From Acidimicrobiia bacterium (GTDB lineage Bacteria > Actinomycetota > Acidimicrobiia > Acidimicrobiales > Ilumatobacteraceae): DNA of 16,281 nucleotides. The position numbers and the translations under genes are program-made. Positions 1 to 7,417 of this stretch are shown in pieces. The notes under the pieces were generated by a model that searched no databases, was not told the DNA's origin, and was given only the letters and a program-made list of their open reading frames with translations. Location of the stretch: positions 1-16,281 of the forward strand of contig JACDGA010000008.1 of the NCBI GenBank assembly GCA_013815505.1, read 5' to 3'. Each line of letters begins with the position of its first letter. The first letter of the stretch is position 1.

Positions 1-1078
1 TCCTGACGACTCGATCAACATCCAGTACACGTCCGGCACGACCGGCTACCCGAAGGGCGCCACGCTCTCGCACCGCAACATCCTCAACAACGGCTACTTC
101 GTCACCGAGCTGCAGCGCTTCGGCCCAAGCGAGCGGCTGTGCATCCCCGTGCCCTTCTATCACTGCTTCGGGATGGTGATGGGCAACCTCGGGGCGACGA
201 CCCACGGGGCGACGATGGTGATCCCGTGCGACGCCTTCGACCCCGTTCACGTGCTCGACACGGTGCAGGCCGAGCGCTGCACGGCGCTGTACGGCGTCCC
301 GACGATGTTCATCGCCGAGCTCGGGCTCCCGACGTTCGACGAGTACGACCTGTCCAGCCTCCGCACGGGCGTGATGGCCGGATCGCCGTGCCCCGTCGAG
401 GTGATGAAGGCCTGCGTCGACCGGATGAACATGGCGGACGTGACGATCTGTTACGGGATGACCGAGACGTCACCCGTCTCGACCCAGACGCTGCCCGACG
501 ACTCGCTGCACCACCGCACGGCCACCGTCGGGCGGGTGCACCCCCACGTGGAGATCCGGGTCGCCGACCCCGAGTCGGGCGACACGGTTGCGCGTGGTGC
601 GACCGGCGAGTGCTGCACTCGGGGTTACTCGGTGATGTCGGGCTACTGGGGTGACGACGAGCGCACGGCCGAGGCGATCGACGACGACGGCTGGATGCAC
701 ACCGGCGACCTCGCCGTCATGGATGACGACGGGTACGTCAACATCGTCGGACGGATCAAGGACATGGTGATCCGCGGCGGCGAGAACGTGTACCCGCGCG
801 AGGTCGAGGAGTTCTACTACACCCATCCCGACGTCGAGGACGTCCAGGTCATCGGTGTCCCCGACGAGCGCTACGGCGAGGAGCTGATGGCGTGGATCAA
901 GCTCCGTCCCGGCGCCTCGACGAACGAGGAGTCGCTGCGCGACTTCGCGAGGGGCAAGATCGCCCACTTCAAGGTGCCGCGCTACGTGAAGCTCGTCAAC
1001 GAGTTCCCGATGACGGTCACGGGCAAGGTGCAGAAGTTCAAGATGCGAGAGCAAGCCGTCGGCGAACTCGGTCGCTGA
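1..1078 (+). CDS. Acyl-CoA synthetase (AMP-forming), 3' part only
   Basis: The reading frame enters at base 2 and runs 358 codons to TGA. About 180 N-terminal residues lie outside the window, judging from the usual 530-550 residues of the family. Adenylate-forming enzymes of this kind activate a carboxylic acid with ATP and then form the CoA thioester. Motifs in order, in residues of the visible part: the phosphate-binding loop YTSGTTGYPKG (9-19), the aromatic stretch PFYHCFGM (51-58), CYGMTETSP (150-158), HTGDLA (233-238), the hinge GRIKDMVIRGGENVYP (250-265), and the C-terminal catalytic lysine in TGK (Lys342). The PFYHCFGM and GGENVYPREVEEF wording resembles medium/long-chain fatty acyl-CoA synthetases of the ACSF2/FadD35 kind. 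The substrate cannot be read from sequence. It converges on the lysyl-oxidase-like gene. Confidence 0.95.
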   Translation, partial: PDDSINIQYTSGTTGYPKGATLSHRNILNNGYFVTELQRFGPSERLCIPVPFYHCFGMVMGNLGATTHGATMVIPCDAFDPVHVLDTVQAERCTALYGVPTMFIAELGLPTFDEYDLSSLRTGVMAGSPCPVEVMKACVDRMNMADVTICYGMTETSPVSTQTLPDDSLHHRTATVGRVHPHVEIRVADPESGDTVARGATGECCTRGYSVMSGYWGDDERTAEAIDDDGWMHTGDLAVMDDDGYVNIVGRIKDMVIRGGENVYPREVEEFYYTHPDVEDVQVIGVPDERYGEELMAWIKLRPGASTNEESLRDFARGKIAHFKVPRYVKLVNEFPMTVTGKVQKFKMREQAVGELGR

Positions 1079-1086
1079 TCCACGAC

Positions 1087-1130
1087 CTGGAGGTCGGAAA
1101 GCGCGCGATCACGCGTGCTGCCACCTCCAG
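1087..1130. terminator. Possible hairpin terminator after the acyl-CoA synthetase
   Basis: Perfect 8-bp inverted repeat: CTGGAGGT at 1087-1094 and ACCTCCAG at 1123-1130, starting 8 bases after the stop codon. The 28-base loop is GC-rich and includes the palindrome ACGCGT. There is no T tract, so classical rho-independent termination is unproven. The position just past the stop, in a convergent gap, is what suggests the role. Confidence 0.35.
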
Positions 1131-1172
1131 AATCGCGTCAGGGGGCGGTCGCGAGGCGGGTGAGCACTGAGC

Positions 1173-1251
1173 TCTGGGCGGGATTTCTGTCAACTGCTGG
1201 AACGGATCCCGCCCAGACCGTGGAATGGGAGGAATCCCGCCCAGACGGTGG
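1173..1251. repeat. Nested inverted and direct repeat in a convergent gap
   Basis: The 11-mer ATCCCGCCCAG occurs at 1206-1216 and again at 1234-1244, 28 bases apart. The similarity extends on both sides (GG before, AC and GTGG after). Its reverse complement lies upstream at 1174-1184. The outer arms 1173-1187 and 1231-1245 pair over 15 positions with one G-T pair. The first direct copy sits inside that loop and could compete for the same left arm. It lies between two converging genes, so a two-way terminator is the simplest reading. A dispersed genomic repeat is the alternative. Confidence 0.6.
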
Positions 1252-1265
1252 TGAGGGTGATCGGA

Positions 1266-2039
1266 TCAGGAGACGTTGGGGCCGCAGCGGCCGACGGCGG
1301 TGTCGAGCACCTGGACGGTGCCGGCACGGACGTTGACACGCACGTCGGCCCATCGTTGGTTGTTGTCGTCCCGTGACTCGACGAAGTCGCCGAACGGGTC
1401 GACCGTGGCGCAGATGCGATAGGTGCCCAGAGGGAGGCGGTTGACGTCCATCCACTGGTGCGCGTACTGGGGCGGGTAGTCGTCGCCGTAGCCGATGGAC
1501 AGGCCGGTGCGCACGCTCGTCGACGACCTGTTGCCGCACGAGCCGTTGGGGTACTGGCGGGTGTCGGGCGAGTTCGGAGGGGGATTGGACATCCGCTCGG
1601 CGTCGAGCAGGCAGTAGCCGAGCTTGCGCAACCCGTAGACGTTGCCGGTCGGGTTGCCGAGCCGGTACATCGTGACCGTCATGAACTGACGGGTGTGCCA
1701 GTGGTCGTGGTTGTCGCCCGTGTCGTAGACCATGACCGCGGACGTCCGGCGGTCGCGATGCCCACCCTCGGAGTCGTAGATCCGCTGCGTGACGAGCATC
1801 GACCCCGAGTCGGTGTCGGTCCTCACCCCTCGCGCCTCGAGCGGACCCGCACCGACGTTGAACCCGATCGTGCCGAACCGCAGCAGCGCCCGGCCGCTCG
1901 CCGTGCGCTGGACACTGAACCCGTACAGCTCGCCGACGCGCAGATCCGGCAGCCGATCGGTCGGCTCGCACCCACCGAGCATGGCCGGCAGCGCTGCGAT
2001 CGACACCACCAGCGATGCGAGCATTCGTCGTGCGAACAC
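1266..2039 (-). CDS. Lysyl-oxidase-like lipoprotein
   Basis: 257 residues from a GTG start preceded by GAGGGGGG (2045-2052) at 5-nt spacing. A longer frame to 2282 would overlap pgi by about 170 bp and adds low-quality Arg-rich sequence, so I chose the GTG. Residues 7-23 are a hydrophobic signal peptide ending in the lipobox LGGC (Cys24), so it is probably a lipoprotein on the outer face of the membrane. Residues 30-240 resemble the lysyl oxidase domain, a copper amine oxidase that deaminates lysine side chains. The HxHxH copper motif is HDHWH (111-115). LRKLGYCLLD (137-146) matches human GHKASFCLED, and GLSIGYGDDY (179-188) with QWMDV (195-199) matches GLSPGCYDTY and QWIDI. The cofactor residues therefore appear as Lys139 and Tyr188. 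Cys143, 168, 210 and 252 may form disulfides. It follows pgi on the same strand after 71 bp. A possible -10 (TACGAT, 2074-2079) suggests its own promoter. Confidence 0.85.
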   Translation of the reverse strand: MFARRMLASLVVSIAALPAMLGGCEPTDRLPDLRVGELYGFSVQRTASGRALLRFGTIGFNVGAGPLEARGVRTDTDSGSMLVTQRIYDSEGGHRDRRTSAVMVYDTGDNHDHWHTRQFMTVTMYRLGNPTGNVYGLRKLGYCLLDAERMSNPPPNSPDTRQYPNGSCGNRSSTSVRTGLSIGYGDDYPPQYAHQWMDVNRLPLGTYRICATVDPFGDFVESRDDNNQRWADVRVNVRAGTVQVLDTAVGRCGPNVS

Positions 2040-2110
2040 GAGATCCCCCCTCGCAGCCGTCGCCTCGTCTCGGATCGTACGCCTCGGCGGCGATCCACAC
2101 CATCCCGGGC

Positions 2111-3718
2111 TCAGGTGCGTCTGCGGCGCCGGTACCAGTCGATTAGCGCCGCGGTCGACGAATCGTGGGACGGCCTCGCCGTGCCCTCGTCGGGCGGTTC
2201 GCCCGTGAGCTCTGGCGTGATGCTGTTGGCCAGCTCCTTGCCGAGCTCGACGCCCCATTGATCGAAGCTGTCGATCCCCCACACGCAGCCCTGCACGAAC
2301 ACGATGTGTTCGTAGAGCGCGACGAGCTGCCCGAGTACCGAGGGCGTCAGCTGCGGGGCGAGGATCGTCGTGCTGGGCCGATCACCTTCGAAGCGGCGGT
2401 GCGGCGCGGCGTCGTTGTCACGCCCGAACGCCAGCGCCTCGGCCTGCGCGAAGAGGTTCGCCATCAACAGGTCGTGATGCTCGACGAGGTCGTGGTGCGG
2501 CGTCGCGAAGCCGATGAAGTCGACGGGCACGAGTCGCGTGCCCTGGTGCAGCAGTTGGTAGAACGCGTGCTGCCCGTTGGTGCCGGGCTCGCCCCACACG
2601 ATGGGTCCTGTCGCGGTGGTGACCCTCGTTCCGTCGAGCCGCACCGACTTGCCGTTCGACTCCATGTCGAGCTGCTGCAGGTAGGCGGGGAACCGCGCCA
2701 GCTCCTGCGCGTACGGCAGCACCGCCTTCGTCTCGGCGCCGAGCACGTTGTTGTTCCACAGGCCGACGAGGCCCATCACGACCGGCAGGTTGGCGTCGAG
2801 CGGCGCGGTGGCGAAGTGCTCGTCCATCGCCCTGAACCCGGCGAGCATCTCCTCGAAGCGGTCGGGCCCGATAGCGATCATGAGCGACAGCCCGATGGCG
2901 GAGTCGAGCGAATAGCGGCCGCCGACCCAGTCCCAGAACCCGAACATGTTGTCGGTGTCGATCCCGAACGCCGACACCTTCTCGGCGTTCGTGCTGACGG
3001 CGACGAAATGCGACTCGACGGCGTCTTCGCCGAGTGCAGCGACGAGCCAGCGGCGGCACGTCGTCGCGTTCGTGAGCGTCTCGATCGTGCCGAACGTCTT
3101 CGAGGCGACGACGAACAGCGTTGATTCGGGGTCGGCGTCGGCGAGGACGCCGGCCACGTCGGCGCCGTCGATGTTGGAGACGAACCGGCACCGGATCTCG
3201 GGGTGGCGATAGGCGTCGAGCGCGATCGCCGCCATCTCGGGACCGAGGTGGGAGCCACCGATGCCGATGTTGACGACGGTGCGGATGCGCTCGCCCGTCC
3301 CGCCCTCCCACTCGCCGGATCGCACCCGCTCGGCGAACTCGGCCATGCGGGCGAGCACGACGTGCACCTGGTGGTCGACATCGTCGCCGTCGACGACGTG
3401 GGAGTCACCGGCGGCCGAGCGCAGTGCCGTGTGCAGCACCGCACGGTCCTCGGTGACGTTGATGTGCTCGCCCGACAGCATCGCCTCGCGCCGCCCGGCG
3501 ACGTCGGCTGCCTCGCCGAGTGCCACGAGCGCGTCGAACACCTCGTCGGTGATTCGCTGCTTCGAGTAGTCGACGTGAAGGTCGACGGCGTCGAGCACGT
3601 AGCGCTGGGCACGGCCGGGGTCGTCATCGAACAGGACGCGCAGGTGCGGGACGTCAGCGAGCTCGTGCAGCCGCTGCCAGGCATCGCCGAGCGCCCGGCC
3701 GTCGGGGAGGTGGTCCAT
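2111..3718 (-). CDS. pgi: Glucose-6-phosphate isomerase
   Basis: 535 residues, full length for the family (about 550). The enzyme interconverts glucose 6-phosphate and fructose 6-phosphate in the cytoplasm, linking glycolysis, gluconeogenesis and the pentose phosphate route. Both family signatures are present: FGFWDWVGGRYSLDS (259-273) and GCVWGIDSFDQWGVELGK (477-494). Expected catalytic residues are Glu377 in GEPGTNGQHAF, His384 in the same stretch, and Lys494. The phosphate-binding region NIGIGGSHLGP (150-160) and SKTFGTIET (206-214) are intact. The ATG lies 11 bases after the pgl stop codon, with no clear Shine-Dalgarno. Instead TAGCGT ends 8 nt upstream, which suggests an extra leaderless promoter besides read-through from pgl. 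The C-terminal tail (507-535) is Arg-rich and not conserved. Confidence 0.98.
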   Translation of the reverse strand: MDHLPDGRALGDAWQRLHELADVPHLRVLFDDDPGRAQRYVLDAVDLHVDYSKQRITDEVFDALVALGEAADVAGRREAMLSGEHINVTEDRAVLHTALRSAAGDSHVVDGDDVDHQVHVVLARMAEFAERVRSGEWEGGTGERIRTVVNIGIGGSHLGPEMAAIALDAYRHPEIRCRFVSNIDGADVAGVLADADPESTLFVVASKTFGTIETLTNATTCRRWLVAALGEDAVESHFVAVSTNAEKVSAFGIDTDNMFGFWDWVGGRYSLDSAIGLSLMIAIGPDRFEEMLAGFRAMDEHFATAPLDANLPVVMGLVGLWNNNVLGAETKAVLPYAQELARFPAYLQQLDMESNGKSVRLDGTRVTTATGPIVWGEPGTNGQHAFYQLLHQGTRLVPVDFIGFATPHHDLVEHHDLLMANLFAQAEALAFGRDNDAAPHRRFEGDRPSTTILAPQLTPSVLGQLVALYEHIVFVQGCVWGIDSFDQWGVELGKELANSITPELTGEPPDEGTARPSHDSSTAALIDWYRRRRRT

Positions 3719-3726
3719 CGCGCCCG

Positions 3727-3732
3727 ACGCTA
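3727..3732 (-). promoter_or_regulatory. Putative -10 element (TAGCGT) for leaderless pgi
   Basis: Minus strand TAGCGT followed by 8 nt (CGGGCGCG) and the pgi ATG. It fits the actinobacterial -10 form TANNNT at a distance that would put the transcript start at or next to the start codon. Its first three bases are also the TAG stop codon of pgl. The same hexamer at the same 8-nt distance precedes argG and the glycosyltransferase. No -35 match was seen. Confidence 0.45.
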
Positions 3733-4389
3733 CTGCGGCAGTCCCGAGGAGGCCCCTGGATCGAGGACGACCACCGTCGAGCGCTCTTCGACGAGCCCGA
3801 TTGGCAGCGAGTCGTCACCCCGCAGCCAGCTCGCGACCACGTCCGACTTCGACGCGCCGAGCACGTACACGAGTCGCCACGTCGCAGCGTTGACGACACC
3901 GGGCGTCAGCGTCATCCGCCGCCTGCCCTGGTACTCGGCCGACATCGCCACCGGGTGCGAGTCGTACGCGACCGGATCACCAGGCGGCCACGATGCCGTG
4001 TGGCCGTCGGGACCGACTCCGAGGTGCACGACATCGAATTGCTCGGGCAACGTCGACGCGTACTCGTCGCAGGCGATCGACAGGTCGGGCGCCGTCACCG
4101 GCATCAGGTGCACCGTGGCCGCGCTGGGGAGCGCGTCGAGCTGTCCGGCGTTGCGATCGGGATCACCGTCGGGCGCGACGCGCTCGTCGACCTGCCACAG
4201 CGACACGGCGGGCCACGCGACGTCCGGCTCGCCGGCGAGCGCAGCGAACAACCCCGGCGCCGTGCTGCCGCCACTCACTGCGAGCGACACCTCCCCCCGC
4301 AAGGCGATCGCCTCTCGCAACCGATCCGCCAGCCACGCCCCAGCGAACCCGGCAGCCTCCTCGGCAGACTCAGCGATCCGAACGTCCAC
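3730..4389 (-). CDS. pgl: 6-phosphogluconolactonase
   Basis: 219 residues from a GTG. It hydrolyses 6-phosphogluconolactone to 6-phosphogluconate, the second step of the oxidative pentose phosphate pathway, in the cytoplasm. Family marks: SLAVSGGSTAPGLF (35-48; SGGST is the phosphate-binding loop), WQVDERVAPDGDPDRNAG (65-82), HLGVGPDGHTAS (122-133, the signature with the catalytic-site histidine His130), and RMTLTPGVVNAA (158-169). After HTAS this protein has WPPG where LFPG is usual, a small departure. It lies 33 bp after the mutase stop and 11 bp before pgi. No Shine-Dalgarno is seen before the GTG, and no other in-frame start was evident, so the exact start is less certain than the identity. 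Its neighbour pgi supports the assignment. Confidence 0.95.
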   Translation of the reverse strand: MDVRIAESAEEAAGFAGAWLADRLREAIALRGEVSLAVSGGSTAPGLFAALAGEPDVAWPAVSLWQVDERVAPDGDPDRNAGQLDALPSAATVHLMPVTAPDLSIACDEYASTLPEQFDVVHLGVGPDGHTASWPPGDPVAYDSHPVAMSAEYQGRRRMTLTPGVVNAATWRLVYVLGASKSDVVASWLRGDDSLPIGLVEERSTVVVLDPGASSGLPQ

Positions 4390-4422
4390 TAGCGCGTCAC
4401 GAAGCGGACGACGAGCCCGCCA

Positions 4423-6063
4423 CTAGATAGTCGGCGTTTCGACGTGGCGGCCGAACACGTCGGCCAGCGTCGACATGACCTCGCCGAGCGTTGCGTACGT
4501 GCCGACGGCGTGGACCAACGTCGGCATCAGGTTGATCGCGGGGTCGGCTGCCTCACGGGCGAGCGTCGCCAGCGCCGCGTCGACACTCGACTGGTCGCGC
4601 TCGTGGCGCACGACGTCGAGCCTCTTCACCTGGCGAGCCTCGTCCTCGTTGGTGATCTTGAGCAGGTCGATCGAGTCGTCGTCGTTGCCCTCCGTGAACC
4701 GGTTGACACCGACGATGACGCGCTCGCCGGCGTTGAAGCGCCGTTCGATGTCGTACGCCGAGTCGGCGATGCGACCCTGAAACCAGTTGTCCTCGATGCC
4801 CGTGATGACGCCCTCGAGCATCGAACCGTTGCCGAGGTCGTCGAGGTGGACGAACAGCTCCTCGGCCTGCCGTTCGATCTCGTCGGTGAGCTCCTCGACG
4901 AACCATGAACCGCCGAGTGGATCGGCGACGTTGGCGACGCCCGTCTCGTAGGCGAGCACCTGCTGGGTGCGCAGCGCGATGCGGGCCGCTTTCTCGGTGG
5001 GCAGCGCCATTGCCTCGTCCATCGAGTTGGTGTGCAGCGACTGTGTCCCGCCGAGCACGCCGGCGAGCGCCTCGATCGCCGTCCGGACGATGTTGACCTC
5101 CGGTTGCTGCGCGGTGAGCGACACGCCGGCCGTCTGGGTGTGAAAGCGCAGCTGCATCGACCGCTCGAGCTGTGCCCCGTAGCGCTCCTTCATCCACCGC
5201 GCCCAGATGCGGCGCGCCGCCCGGTACTTGGCGATCTCCTCGAAGAAGTCGATGTGGGCGTTGAAGAAGAAGCTCAGGCGCGGTGCGAACGAGTCGACGG
5301 GCAGCCCGGCCTCGAGCGCCAACTCGACGTAGGCGAACCCGTTGGCGAGCGTGAACGCCAGCTCCTCGGCCGCCGTCGAGCCCGCCTCGCGGATGTGGTA
5401 GCCCGAGATCGAGATCGAGTGCCAGCGCGGCATCTCAGCGGCGGTGAAGTCGATCGTGTCGCGAACGAGCCGCATCGACGGGCGCGGCGGGAAGACGAAC
5501 TCCTTCTGCGCCTGATACTCCTTCAAGATGTCGTTCTGCAGCGTCCCGCCGAGCCGGGAGCGGTGCACCCCCGCCGCCTCCGCCTGCGCCACGAACATCG
5601 CGAAGATGACGGCCGCCGGCGAGTTGATCGTCATCGACGTGGTGATCTCGCCGAGGTCGATGCCCGAGTAGAGGTCGGCCATGTCGGACAGCGAGTCGAT
5701 GGCGACGCCGCAGCGCCCCACCTCGCCGCGAGCCATGGGGTCGTCGGAGTCGATGCCGAGCAGCGTCGGCATGTCGAACGCCGTGGAGAGCCCCGTGCCG
5801 CCCGAGCGGATGATCTCCTTGAACCGCCAGTTCGTGTCCTCGGCCGTACCGAACCCGGCGAACATCCGCATCGTCCACAGCCGCGACCGGTACATCGAGG
5901 CGTACGGCCCCCTCGTGTAGGGGTACTGGCCGGGGAAGTCACCGTCGTCGGGTCCGTAGACGGGCTCCAGCGGGACGCCCGACATCGTGACCCGTTCGGC
6001 GGGGCGGTCGGCGGGCACGGACGCGTCGTACGCCTCTTGCCATTGCTGACGCCGGTTGATCAT
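4423..6063 (-). CDS. icmA: Acyl-CoA mutase large subunit, isobutyryl-CoA mutase type
   Basis: 546 residues, ATG start with AGGGGG (about 7 nt upstream) as ribosome site. It is the substrate-binding TIM barrel of the adenosylcobalamin-dependent mutases, without the C-terminal B12 domain that methylmalonyl-CoA mutase carries. A separate small B12 subunit is therefore needed; none is in the window. Landmarks: TMRMFAGFGTAEDTN (64-78), LQNDILKEYQAQKEFVFPP (175-193), SISGYHIREAGST (218-230). Relative to P. shermanii methylmalonyl-CoA mutase the offset is a constant 21. Tyr89 becomes Phe68, Arg207 becomes Gln186, and Tyr243/His244 are kept as Tyr222/His223. Phe plus Gln is the pair described for isobutyryl-CoA mutase (Phe80/Gln198). 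The position that is Asp117 in 2-hydroxyisobutyryl-CoA mutase is Ala95 here. Expected role: isobutyryl-CoA to n-butyryl-CoA. It heads the block leading to pgl and pgi. Confidence 0.85.
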   Translation of the reverse strand: MINRRQQWQEAYDASVPADRPAERVTMSGVPLEPVYGPDDGDFPGQYPYTRGPYASMYRSRLWTMRMFAGFGTAEDTNWRFKEIIRSGGTGLSTAFDMPTLLGIDSDDPMARGEVGRCGVAIDSLSDMADLYSGIDLGEITTSMTINSPAAVIFAMFVAQAEAAGVHRSRLGGTLQNDILKEYQAQKEFVFPPRPSMRLVRDTIDFTAAEMPRWHSISISGYHIREAGSTAAEELAFTLANGFAYVELALEAGLPVDSFAPRLSFFFNAHIDFFEEIAKYRAARRIWARWMKERYGAQLERSMQLRFHTQTAGVSLTAQQPEVNIVRTAIEALAGVLGGTQSLHTNSMDEAMALPTEKAARIALRTQQVLAYETGVANVADPLGGSWFVEELTDEIERQAEELFVHLDDLGNGSMLEGVITGIEDNWFQGRIADSAYDIERRFNAGERVIVGVNRFTEGNDDDSIDLLKITNEDEARQVKRLDVVRHERDQSSVDAALATLAREAADPAINLMPTLVHAVGTYATLGEVMSTLADVFGRHVETPTI

Positions 6064-6097
6064 CGGGGCACCCCCTGAGCTGGAACGATGTCACCGG

Positions 6098-6103
6098 TAG
6101 TCT
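6098..6103 (+). promoter_or_regulatory. Putative -10 element (TAGTCT) for leaderless rarD
   Basis: TAGTCT followed by 7 nt and the GTG at 6111. A GGAGG abuts the GTG with no spacer, too close to serve as a normal ribosome site, so a transcript beginning at the GTG is plausible. The same GTAGNCT, 7 nt, GTG layout precedes the gene at 13548. The 47-bp divergent gap with icmA leaves little room for anything else; the -35 candidate CTGAGC (6075-6080) is weak. Confidence 0.45.
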
Positions 6104-6110
6104 ACGGAGG

Positions 6111-7067
6111 GTGCGTTCGACCCCCGCGACGGAGTCAGCGCGCGGGATCCAGGCAGCGGTCGTCGCCTACGTCCTGTGGGGCCTCGTCACCCTTTACTGG
6201 AAAGAGCTCGCCTCGTTCCGCCCGTTCGAGCTCATCGGCTGGCGGCTCGTGAGCACGGTGCTCGTGATGCTCACCGTCGTTGCCCACCAAGGCGGGCTCG
6301 GCGGGCTCTGGCGAGGTTTCGCCGACAGGTCGACGAGATGGCGCATCGTCGTAGCCGGGATCCTGCTCACCGTCAACTGGACGAGCTACGTCTGGGCCGT
6401 CACCAACGACCGGGTGCTCGAGACCGCCCTCGGCTACTTCATGTCGCCCCTCGGCACGATGGTGCTCGGCATCACAGTGCTGCGCGAGCGACCGACGACG
6501 GTGCAACGGCTCGCGCTCGGCTGCGCCGTCGTCGCCGTCGTCGTGCTGACGGCGTCGTACGGGCGGGTGCCGTGGGCGGCGTTGGCGATCGCCGTGAGCT
6601 GGAGCACGTACGGGCTCGTCAAGCGGTCGATGGAGCTCGACGCCTTCCAGGGCCTCGCCGGCGAGACGCTCGTCATGGCACCGCTGGCGGTCGCGCTCGT
6701 CGCCACCGGGTGGGGACACGCCGAGAGCCTGACGTCCACCGCCTCTGCCGGCGAATGGGCGCTCGTCGCCGGCACCGGCGTCGTCACCGCCGTGCCGCTC
6801 GTGCTGTTCGGCATCGCCGCCCGGCTCGTGCCGTTCACCATCCTCGGCGTGCTGCAGTACATCGTCCCGATCGTCAACTTCGTGCTCGGCTGGGCCGTCT
6901 ACGACGAGACGCTGCCCGCACCGAGGGTGGTGGGCTTCGTGCTCGTGTGGATCGCGCTCGCCGCCATTACGGTCGAGCAGGTCCACCGCCTCCGACGGCC
7001 ACGAGCGGTCGATCCCACACCGGAGGCGCCCGTGCCCCTCGCCCCATCGACAGGAGCTCCCACATGA
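6111..7067 (+). CDS. rarD: RarD-like EamA-family permease
   Basis: 318 residues, GTG start. It is a drug/metabolite transporter superfamily protein of the RarD type: about ten hydrophobic segments arranged as two EamA halves. Typical RarD wording appears in GIQAAVVAYVLWGLVTLYWK near the N-terminus, LTVNWTSYVWAV in the first half, and LGYFMSPLGTMVLG soon after. The second half carries VPFTILGVLQYIVPIVNF (about residues 240-260). The substrate of RarD proteins is not established; the old label is chloramphenicol-sensitivity protein. The last 30 or so residues are Pro/Arg-rich and probably cytoplasmic. The gene is divergent from icmA and overlaps the next gene by four bases (ATGA), implying translational coupling. 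Confidence 0.9.
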   Translation: MRSTPATESARGIQAAVVAYVLWGLVTLYWKELASFRPFELIGWRLVSTVLVMLTVVAHQGGLGGLWRGFADRSTRWRIVVAGILLTVNWTSYVWAVTNDRVLETALGYFMSPLGTMVLGITVLRERPTTVQRLALGCAVVAVVVLTASYGRVPWAALAIAVSWSTYGLVKRSMELDAFQGLAGETLVMAPLAVALVATGWGHAESLTSTASAGEWALVAGTGVVTAVPLVLFGIAARLVPFTILGVLQYIVPIVNFVLGWAVYDETLPAPRVVGFVLVWIALAAITVEQVHRLRRPRAVDPTPEAPVPLAPSTGAPT

Positions 7068-7369
7068 CCACTCGGGTCCGACACGTCGCTGTCGCCGCAG
7101 GTATCGCCGGTGTCCTGTTCGTCTCCGCCTGCTCGAACGACACGGAGACGTACAAGGTTAAGACCGAGAAGTTCATCGAGGACGCCGAGATGGGGGAGGC
7201 GAACGACACCTCCTTCAGCGACGCGACGTGCGACGAGCCCGAGAGCATCGACGTCGGCACGACCTACACGTGCACAGCCGTCGCCGAGGATGGTTCGACG
7301 TGGGACTTCGACGCCGAGATCGACGGCGAGAACTCGTTCGTGGTCACCGACGGCACGAAGCGGGAGTGA
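7064..7369 (+). CDS. DUF4333-type small lipoprotein
   Basis: 101 residues. ATG 7064 overlaps the rarD stop as ATGA, and AGGAG at 7052-7056 gives 7-nt spacing, so this start is well supported over a longer same-frame extension that would run through rarD. The N-terminus MTTRVRHVAV is followed by a hydrophobic stretch and the lipobox VSAC (Cys23), so it is a predicted lipoprotein. The rest (30-101) looks like DUF4333: two cysteines (56 and 70) that could pair, a DVGTTYTCTA stretch, and a terminal beta-rich segment. The function of DUF4333 is unknown to me; the domain is common in actinobacterial exported proteins. Coupling to rarD suggests joint expression, not necessarily joint function. Confidence 0.85.
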   Translation: MTTRVRHVAVAAGIAGVLFVSACSNDTETYKVKTEKFIEDAEMGEANDTSFSDATCDEPESIDVGTTYTCTAVAEDGSTWDFDAEIDGENSFVVTDGTKRE

Positions 7370-7417
7370 TCGGCGCCGCCGCGGGGGCAGACGACCATCC
7401 GCTGGCAGACTCGACAC

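Noticed and set aside
1173..1251. Miniature transposable element
   Set aside because: No target-site duplication and no terminal motif known to me. The repeat arrangement fits a terminator or dispersed repeat at least as well.
2040..2282. Longer N-terminus for the lysyl-oxidase-like protein
   Set aside because: It would overlap pgi by about 170 bp and bury the signal peptide. The GTG at 2039 has a strong ribosome site and starts directly before the signal.
4423..6063. Plain methylmalonyl-CoA mutase label
   Set aside because: The B12 domain is absent and the carboxylate-binding Tyr and Arg are replaced by Phe and Gln.
5032..6078. 348-codon plus-strand frame opposite icmA
   Set aside because: Arg/Val/Asp-rich shadow of a strongly conserved mutase; no motif and no ribosome site seen.
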